A stretch of DNA of 64,000 nt from Setomelanomma holmii (lineage: Eukaryota; Ascomycota; Dothideomycetes; Pleosporales; Phaeosphaeriaceae): the NCBI GenBank assembly GCA_010015745.1, contig ML978161.1, forward strand, positions 186,001-250,000. Direction: 5' to 3'. The notes under the pieces were generated by a model that was not told the origin of the DNA, did no database searches, and saw only the letters and a program-made list of their open reading frames with translations. Within the stretch, counting starts at the first letter, position 1. Every line of letters starts with the position of its first letter. The position numbers and the translations under genes are program-made. Of this stretch, positions 57,722 through 64,000 are shown piece by piece.

Positions 57722-58453
57722 ATGTCACAAACAATCCTAATAACCGGCGCATCATCCGGCCTCGGCCTCGCCTTCCTCCAACACTACGCTTCCCTACCAA
57801 TAACATCACGAATCATAGCACTCGACTACAACGCTCTTCCACCATCATTCACAAACACAAAAGTATCCGCCAAAATCGACTTCCACAAAGCCGACATCTC
57901 CTCCCCCACACAAATTCAATCCATCGCCTCCCAAGACCCCACCACCCCAATCACGCTCCTCCTCCACTGTGCCGGCATCCGCGGCCTCGTCCCATCCGTT
58001 CTCAAAGAAAAGAAGGATGTTGCAGCCGCAGAAACCCACGCCGTCATGGACCATGCCATCATGCTCAAAACATTCGAAATAAACACCTTCGGCACATTCA
58101 ACATGATATCCTCGTTCCTGCCAAACCTCCGCCTCGCACCCAATCCCAAAGTCGTAATTCTCTCGTCTCGCATGGGTTCGATTGCGTCAAACACTACCGG
58201 TGGCGGATATGCGTACCGAGCTAGCAAAGCAGCGCTGAACGCTGTGGTGAAGAGTTTTAGTATCGATGTACCGGATGTCAAGTTCTCGTTGGTGCATCCG
58301 GGGCGAGTGGAGACGGGGTTGGTGGGGTGGAAGGAGGAGGGAGCGATTAGTGTGGAAGAGAGTTTGGGGGATTGTTTGAGGATTATTGAGGGGTTGAATG
58401 GGCAGGTAGGTGCGAGGTTTGTGGATCGGTTTGGGGCGGTGATTCCGTGGTGA
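57722..58453 (+). CDS. Short-chain dehydrogenase/reductase (C-factor-like)
   Basis: A single exon of 243 residues from an ATG in AGACATGTC. The Rossmann cofactor motif GASSGLG is at residues 9-15, followed by the NAG-equivalent CAGIRG (83-88). The catalytic elements are Asn121 (INTFG), the Ser148-149 region (ILSSRMGS) and Tyr165-x-x-x-Lys169 (YRASK). HPGRVETGLVG near the end matches the classical SDR PG motif. The overall shape is that of the small cytosolic SDRs related to the bacterial C-factor, using NAD(P)H on an unknown carbonyl substrate. The 5' half uses many A- and C-ending codons (aca, cca, tcc), the 3' half G-ending ones, an abrupt shift within one gene near residue 170. Confidence 0.93.
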   Translation: MSQTILITGASSGLGLAFLQHYASLPITSRIIALDYNALPPSFTNTKVSAKIDFHKADISSPTQIQSIASQDPTTPITLLLHCAGIRGLVPSVLKEKKDVAAAETHAVMDHAIMLKTFEINTFGTFNMISSFLPNLRLAPNPKVVILSSRMGSIASNTTGGGYAYRASKAALNAVVKSFSIDVPDVKFSLVHPGRVETGLVGWKEEGAISVEESLGDCLRIIEGLNGQVGARFVDRFGAVIPW

Positions 58454-58891
58454 TGCTGGGTGGGGACCTGGGGATAGAAGGTATGGGGCGAGGTGTACTC
58501 GAAATCTCCGTAGAGTGAGGCTATGATATGGAGACTATAGAGGTCGGACGAGAGCTTCATAGACATAGACAACAGCATCGGCCACCCACTGTGGACTGAA
58601 TTGGAGTGCTTACCGGAGGATGTTTCACGCAGCATGCGCACGATCGCTTGCAGATAATGGCGTAGAGGAAAACCAATGGCGTAGAATGGGACGTACTCTG
58701 TTGTGACTGCATACACAGACAATGCCAAATATATGTATTGACGATACGTGTCCTCCAAACGCCGATGCGACTTGGGTATCTATGTAACCAAATATACTGA
58801 TATCGTCTCAGATGAAATCAACTCCGTGGCGCCGATAGTATACAATAACGATGAAGCCAACCAAGAGGCATTAGGTCGCAACGCAAGTAGG
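58454..58891. other. Convergent intergenic region
   Basis: 438 bp between the 3' ends of the SDR (plus) and the Pif1-like helicase (minus). No feature recognised. Confidence 0.4.
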
Positions 58892-61369
58892 TCAGATGCC
58901 AAACTTCTCGCGCAGGAATTTTTTGACCTGTGGGTTGCCGGACCCCATCTTCTCTGGGGTAGGAAGAGAAATGACTTGCAGGCCCTCAAGAGAGCGCGCT
59001 CTGCTCAGTGCGACATAGGCCTGCCCCTCTTCGAACGCCTTGCCAAGATCCACTCGGACTCTGTTAAGCGTCATCCCCTGACTTTTGTGCGTTGTCATCG
59101 CCCAAGCTGCCATCAACGGGATCTGAGTCCTGGAAAGCAGACTGTGAGGGGCCTTATCGCCGAGCTCGTTGACCGTGCAGTCAGCAAAGATCGTTCTTGT
59201 GACACCATTCAGAAAGGTGACGATTGGCCATTTCTTGAATGGTGCTTGCTGGATGAACTCCTTCAGCTGGGTCTCACGGAAGGCAGCATAGTCGCCGACC
59301 AATGGTGCTCCCATATGCGCCATATCTGAATCTTTGCCCTTGCCGGTAGCCTTGGGCATCGCTTTTGGGTCGTAGTCCTCAAAGCCTTGTATGGTACCTT
59401 GGGAACCGTTAACAAGGCCAGCAGGGAGGTCCAAGTTGTGGAGTAAGACCACCAGCATTCCTTTCTTGAGCTGCATCTGAGGTTCGTAGCGATGGTCCGC
59501 AAGAGCTTGCAGGGAGCGGCCGTCTGCTGCAGTAACTTTCTTGGACTCGAGGTTGCGGTGACCTTCATTCCACTTGAAGTGGTCGAGGCAGAGATAAGTC
59601 CTGGGCTGAGATCGCAGCTTGTTAAACATCTCATCATTGACACGCTTGACTTCTGCTCGGGTCGGGAAAAGCATGATTGCGTTGCGCGTCTGGTGTTCGT
59701 GTTTTAGAAGAAGCTCTCTGTCCTTCGGGAGAAGGGGATTGCCGATACGGAGCTTCTGTAGGATGTCGATAAACACTTTGTCGCTCTGACGATGAATGGT
59801 GCTGAGATTAACATGGGCAAATTCGCACTCCTCCCAAGCTTGGCTACGGAATGCCCACTTGTCGATGTCGAGATAGAGGCCGTGTGATCGACACCTGTAC
59901 TCTGCACCGTCTTTCAGCTTGATCAGCTCTCTTCCACATTGGATGCAGTGGCCGAATGGTTTGACTGGCGGCAGCTGACAGAAGTCTCCAGTGACAATAA
60001 CTTGCACGCCACCAAAAGCTCGCCCGTCACTTCTAGCTTCTTTCATAACAGCGTTCAGTCGCTCGAAGTGAAGATTCTCTACCATGCTTATCTCATCGAT
60101 GACGAGCACATCCGTTTCCTTCATTCTCTTCGACACGAACTTGCCGTGGCCCGCCTTTTTGAGTTCCTCGAGAGGTTTCTTGTGATGGTCAGGTGTCCAG
60201 CCGGCATAAGTCCATGTGGTCGAGCCATTGATGTCTAGAGCAGCTCGGCCAGTAGGTGCCACAATGTCGACTTGGAAACCCTGTTCGCGAAAACGTTTGA
60301 CAAATGACTTGAGGACTGTCGACTTGCCGCACCCAGCGGAGCCCGTGTAGAAAACGTTACGCCTACTCAGGATGAGTTCCACGAGGTCGGCTTGCTCTTT
60401 GCAGAGTGGCGGATCAACAGTTGGAACAACATCGGTAACGGCACTAGTCGCCTTGGCTCTGTATTGTTGTAGATCGGCCACGGTCGTAGTGGCTTCGAGC
60501 GATATGGAGTCTGGCGAATGATGAGGTAAAAGTGCACCATTCGGTATCGCCGGAGCACTCAGGCCGCCAGGCGGGAACAGAGCTCTGTCTGCAGCCTTCG
60601 AGGAGTGCATAAGTTGAGTCGGCGGCGGAACCGAGATCGTGTGACCCAATCTTGGAAAGCCACCTCCGGAGCTCGGATGGGATTTCTGAGCGACCCTGTT
60701 TTGTTCGAGCCAGGTCAACGCCTCCCAATGGGTCGCAAAGCCCTGTTGTTTTGCGCTAGAGTATCCCTTGATCTGTCTTTCAACGTCTTCCCATTCTTTG
60801 TATATTCCTGGTGCATGCCCAGCAGCGACTGCATAGAACTTCTTCTTCCTCTTCTTTGAGGACTTTATCTTCACAGTCCGGTCTGGGCTTGACGGAATTT
60901 CGAGTGGATCGTGCTGCGTTCCACGAGGCAACGCGATGGCTTGTACTGGAGGATTTGGTTTTCGTGACGTTGAACGCTTCCGATCCTGTGATGAAGGTGG
61001 CAGGATGGACTCGGGGCCTCTTGTCGCCTCCCGGTATACTTCGCGCGTAGGGTTCGCTGGTGGTGGCGCCGATTGATTTGCCCATTGCTGTTCATATCGA
61101 GCCATGCCTGGTAGCCTTGGTGCTCGGGAGGATGTATGTTGCGTTTTCGACTGTACAGTACTTTGTTGATGGAATGGAACATATGATCCAGTCGCGGGCA
61201 CGTACGCCATCTGACCTCCTTGAGCTTGTGGCTCATATTGCGTAGGGAATTGCCCGGGGTGCACCGAAGTTGAAGTCTGCCGCAGCCGTTTGTCGCTTCC
61301 AGCAAAGTCTGGATACTCATCGCGCTTTCTCTTAACAAACGGCGCCGCCTCGTTGTTCGGCACTGCCAT
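58892..61369 (-). CDS. Pif1-family helicase with N-terminal RNase H1-type hybrid-binding domain
   Basis: A single exon of 825 residues from the ATG at 61369. The first 170 residues are disordered, with basic clusters. Residues 178-221 (FYAVAAGHAPGIYKEW..., ending HWEALTWL) match the RNase H1 N-terminal/caulimovirus-VI-type hybrid-binding fold: aromatic start, GxxxGIY-x-x-W, V-x-x-Q-I-K-G-Y, and a conserved F-x-x-x-x-A. The helicase follows: Walker A GSAGCGKS (343-350), APTGRAA, Walker B DEISM (425-429), GDFCQLPP, and C-terminal THKSQGMTL and VALSRARSLEGLQV, the Pif1/RecD motifs V and VI. A small Cys/His insert (H474, C475, C478, C493, H496) after motif III could bind zinc. Expected to unwind DNA or RNA-DNA hybrids in nucleus or mitochondria. 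It is a Pif1-like paralogue candidate rather than the canonical PIF1. Confidence 0.92.
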   Translation of the reverse strand: MAVPNNEAAPFVKRKRDEYPDFAGSDKRLRQTSTSVHPGQFPTQYEPQAQGGQMAYVPATGSYVPFHQQSTVQSKTQHTSSRAPRLPGMARYEQQWANQSAPPPANPTREVYREATRGPESILPPSSQDRKRSTSRKPNPPVQAIALPRGTQHDPLEIPSSPDRTVKIKSSKKRKKKFYAVAAGHAPGIYKEWEDVERQIKGYSSAKQQGFATHWEALTWLEQNRVAQKSHPSSGGGFPRLGHTISVPPPTQLMHSSKAADRALFPPGGLSAPAIPNGALLPHHSPDSISLEATTTVADLQQYRAKATSAVTDVVPTVDPPLCKEQADLVELILSRRNVFYTGSAGCGKSTVLKSFVKRFREQGFQVDIVAPTGRAALDINGSTTWTYAGWTPDHHKKPLEELKKAGHGKFVSKRMKETDVLVIDEISMVENLHFERLNAVMKEARSDGRAFGGVQVIVTGDFCQLPPVKPFGHCIQCGRELIKLKDGAEYRCRSHGLYLDIDKWAFRSQAWEECEFAHVNLSTIHRQSDKVFIDILQKLRIGNPLLPKDRELLLKHEHQTRNAIMLFPTRAEVKRVNDEMFNKLRSQPRTYLCLDHFKWNEGHRNLESKKVTAADGRSLQALADHRYEPQMQLKKGMLVVLLHNLDLPAGLVNGSQGTIQGFEDYDPKAMPKATGKGKDSDMAHMGAPLVGDYAAFRETQLKEFIQQAPFKKWPIVTFLNGVTRTIFADCTVNELGDKAPHSLLSRTQIPLMAAWAMTTHKSQGMTLNRVRVDLGKAFEEGQAYVALSRARSLEGLQVISLPTPEKMGSGNPQVKKFLREKFGI

Positions 61370-62007
61370 TGGGGGTATGTTCTCGTAATTCTCCGGTCTA
61401 GGTCATGGTGCAGGTATATGAGCTGGGAAGTTCCAGGTGGGTGCGAAATGCGTTGGAATATATTGCGGAGGTACTGGAGCAGGGAAGCCGGGCTTCGGAG
61501 CTTCGTATGAGGACTTGGCACCTGAAGCACTATCTATTCCACGTCGTTAGCCACTCGTGTATGTCTTCAGAGGTTTGAGGACGATGAGATAGATGTATTC
61601 GTAGGGCAGGGGATGGTGGTATGGGTCATTTTACCAACTCATAGCTCCGAGTCGCAGGCAAAACTCAGCCAATGTGCCCACTGTGCTCGGTTCCAAAAAG
61701 TGATTGACGATGATGAATGGACGCGTACGCGAGCCGTCCGGTCGCGAAGCGCACGCGAAATTAGGCGCTAAATTGGTTCCTGGCTTCCCGCAGATGTGGG
61801 GTACGCGCCTTGTAGCGCGGCAGGAATTCGTCAATTCCAGATGCCTGAATATCTGCAACTACTTTTACTGCTGCTAGCAAACAATCTCAGATGGAGCTGA
61901 AGTCATTCAGGACTTCGAATTAGATCTGCTGGGGAGAGTTGACAGGCTGACATCACGTTTGAGGCATCTCGAATTGTCGAGGGAAAAGATCTGCAAGGAC
62001 ATGAGAC
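61370..62007. promoter_or_regulatory. Promoter of the Pif1-like gene
   Basis: 638 bp between two minus-strand genes: the 3' end of the Rrn9-like gene and the start of the helicase gene. No distinct element or gene-like frame. Confidence 0.4.
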
Positions 62008-63954
62008 TCAATCAGAACCAATTGTTACCGGTCCTGCTGCGCTATCGCCGGTGCCTCGATCAAGCTTCTGTTTCTTTCTCTCGCTGCCAGCTCTCGACCT
62101 GCCTCGCTCCAGCCATCCTCGCTGGGCAGCAATGGGCTGTAGAAAGCCATCCATATGCACACCTCCTACTGCTCTATCCTCGTTATCCGAATCATTTGTC
62201 CTTGGATCGTACCCATGTACCCTCATGCAATGTTGCACAACGCGATACGGTGCCTCAAAGTCCTTGTCGTGTCCATAGCAGCCGAGGTGTGGGCAACGCA
62301 AAGTGCCAGCCCTAAACAAAGGGCGCTTTGAAGGAGTCGAGCGCAGTAGTGTTGGAGCGGGTATGGTGGCTGGTGTATATTGCACGGGCTCAACGACAGG
62401 CTTGTTGGCACACTCTTGGCTCAGCGGCATGAACGACATGCTCTCCCCAAAGAGAGCTGCACAGCGCTGTGCAGTGCGCGTAATCACCTTGTCATCCCAA
62501 CCTTTCACTGCTGCAAGTCCAAGCACTTCGCTCCAGTCCATAATGCCTGCTCGCCCCGTTTCGTCACGGCTGACTGACGAGCTTCGCGCGCCCGCAGTGC
62601 TCTCGGATCGAGAGCGCTTAGCAGGTAATGGTGCCTCGACTGAGGCGTCTGGACTGAAGTCGCTATCAGTGTCGAGGTCACTGTCTAGGGGGTTCTGGCG
62701 ACGAGACGCGCTGGCTCTTGCAGATGTGTAACGTTGTTGGATCGAACTTGCGCGGGAACCTGGTCGAGCACTCGCATTTCTGCTTGATGGTCTCTTGGAC
62801 TTGGCCCTCGAAGGTGGCCTAGAAGCCGGTTCTACGGACTCTGCATCTGACGTGAACTCGCTTTGCGAGGATATGCCGCCGTTGGCTCCACGCCCAAAGT
62901 GATTGACTCGCGTGCGACGAACTGCCAGTGCGAGATCATCTAGTTTACTCATAACGGAGGTGATGGTAGGCTGTAAGGTTCTCAAAGCTCTCGCCTCATC
63001 AGCTAGAAACGTCGGCCTTGCAAGGTTTTCAATTTGTGGTTTCCGGCCTCGTTTCTTGCTAATGATATGTCCAAACTTCTCCTCCTCATCGTGTGTCTCG
63101 GCGTCGTCTGTTGTGTGGTCGTCGCCATCTTTCATATTAACGTCAGGAGCGGAGGCAGAACGCTTAGTACGTAGTGAGCGTACACTTTTGGATCGAGACC
63201 TACTTCGCGATCGGGCTGCGCGGTATTCCTCTTCTGTGCCGAGGTCCGGGGACTGTCTTCCGTTCCAGCGGTCTTTGGCCATGCGCAGGAAAGTGGCAAG
63301 CAATTCTTCCCTCAATTCCTCGCCTGTATCTTGCGCATTGGAGCCTCCAATCGTCCATCCGTTGCGCTCGTTCCCGTACCCTTTTCGCTCGGACTCTAGG
63401 TAGGGCGTAGGTATGTTCGACGGCTGGAGTGGCCATGCCGTCCACTCCTTGGTCGGGACCAAGTTTGTTTGTGTCTGACCAGAGGCATCTGTGTGTTCTA
63501 GATCCGCACCTCGCTTCAGCCAGCGCTCTTTACTCTGCCAATCCCGCAAGTCTGCTAGAGCCTCCGCCGGTTGTCGTACGCGGCGCTTGAGAGCATGCGC
63601 GTTGTACAAGTGTGCAGCGAGGTCACCATTCTGTATCTGCTCGAGAGAAGCTGCGATTTGCCGATCGTCCGCTGTGTAGGCTTTCCACTTGGAAGCTCCG
63701 CCCTGGAATCGATTTGGACGCGACGGTACAGGTTCGGGAGAGTTTTCGCTCACTGATTCGCTAGTGATCAAAAAGTCGTCATTCGCTCCGGAGTCTGTGC
63801 CGTACTGCAAATTGTTTGGATGTTGTGCCCTCGGTGGACTTGGAATGGCTTCGACAAACGGCGACGATTGCGGAGATAGAGAAGGAAATTCTTCGGATTC
63901 GGTCTCGTGCGACGACGGGGAAGGCGGCGCGCTATCACCACCAAACAACGACAT
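62008..63954 (-). CDS. Probable RNA polymerase I initiation factor Rrn9
   Basis: A single exon of 648 residues from the ATG at 63954. The N-terminal 90 residues are Ser/Pro/Glu-rich. The block DLAAHLYNAHALKRR (residues about 109-123) followed by TKEWTAWPLQPSNIP (about 168-182) corresponds, from memory, to the Rrn9 domain of fungal upstream-activation-factor subunits, which recruit RNA polymerase I to the rDNA promoter. An acidic stretch, an SRSRSRSKS cluster and basic nuclear-localisation-like segments (KKRGRKP, ERKKQKL) follow. Near the C-terminus, CPHLGCYG...YRVVQHCMRVHGYD has the spacing of a C2H2 finger. The family call rests on the two short blocks; a generic nuclear zinc-finger protein is the alternative. 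Only 46 bases of its promoter lie within the window. Confidence 0.65.
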   Translation of the reverse strand: MSLFGGDSAPPSPSSHETESEEFPSLSPQSSPFVEAIPSPPRAQHPNNLQYGTDSGANDDFLITSESVSENSPEPVPSRPNRFQGGASKWKAYTADDRQIAASLEQIQNGDLAAHLYNAHALKRRVRQPAEALADLRDWQSKERWLKRGADLEHTDASGQTQTNLVPTKEWTAWPLQPSNIPTPYLESERKGYGNERNGWTIGGSNAQDTGEELREELLATFLRMAKDRWNGRQSPDLGTEEEYRAARSRSRSRSKSVRSLRTKRSASAPDVNMKDGDDHTTDDAETHDEEEKFGHIISKKRGRKPQIENLARPTFLADEARALRTLQPTITSVMSKLDDLALAVRRTRVNHFGRGANGGISSQSEFTSDAESVEPASRPPSRAKSKRPSSRNASARPGSRASSIQQRYTSARASASRRQNPLDSDLDTDSDFSPDASVEAPLPAKRSRSESTAGARSSSVSRDETGRAGIMDWSEVLGLAAVKGWDDKVITRTAQRCAALFGESMSFMPLSQECANKPVVEPVQYTPATIPAPTLLRSTPSKRPLFRAGTLRCPHLGCYGHDKDFEAPYRVVQHCMRVHGYDPRTNDSDNEDRAVGGVHMDGFLQPIAAQRGWLERGRSRAGSERKKQKLDRGTGDSAAGPVTIGSD

Positions 63955-64000
63955 CTTGGTTGTTAAAGATGTCGAAGACAGGTGGTATTCGAGGTGTTGA

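Overview
This window is nuclear DNA from a filamentous ascomycete (Pezizomycotina), probably a dothideomycete-like mould. That reading rests on short introns (mostly 44-60 bp) with GTANGT-type donors and CTRAY branch sites, fungus-specific families (Zn2Cys6 regulator, TOK-type potassium channel, HET domain, CAP10 glycosyltransferase, Dal5-type transporter) and roughly one gene per 2-3 kb on both strands. I saw no tRNA, rRNA, CRISPR array or intact transposon. The species assignment is inference.

Layout. 1-8.6 kb: a four-exon Zn2Cys6 regulator of the AmyR/COL-26 type, then about 4.5 kb without a convincing gene. 8.6-17 kb, all minus strand: a large secreted Ser/Pro-rich and Cys-rich wall-type protein interrupted by an in-frame TGA, a partial small Cys-rich gene, a one-helix membrane protein and an outward-rectifier K+ channel. 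18.7-24.4 kb: a small orphan gene with a 5'-UTR intron, a degenerate tandem repeat and a seven-exon DEAD-box RNA helicase with a GC-AG intron. 25.9-31.7 kb: a small membrane protein, a broken HET-domain gene and a CAP10-type glycosyltransferase whose stop lies in a TGA-CTA context ahead of a 59-codon open extension. 33-41 kb: a disordered, probably nuclear protein and an alpha/beta-hydrolase.

41.6-49.7 kb: a Dal5-type MFS transporter facing a GH105 unsaturated glycuronyl hydrolase across a shared promoter, an F-box-like/2EXR-type protein, and HSP90 with a heat-shock element and a 5'-UTR intron. 50-58.5 kb: an LEA-like low-complexity protein, a tandem rhodanese, APC11, an orphan acidic protein, a small secreted Cys-rich protein, and a divergent flavin-reductase-like/short-chain dehydrogenase pair. 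58.9-64 kb: a Pif1-family helicase fused to an RNase H1-type hybrid-binding domain and a probable Rrn9 RNA polymerase I factor.

Most genes look like unrelated housekeeping or accessory loci. The only plausible functional pairs are the divergent GH105/transporter pair (uptake and breakdown of pectin-derived material) and the divergent flavin reductase/SDR pair. The observations most worth checking are the TGA-CTA readthrough candidate, the hybrid-binding-domain/Pif1 fusion and the in-frame TGA of the wall protein. Gene models were spliced by eye from reading frame and splice signals.
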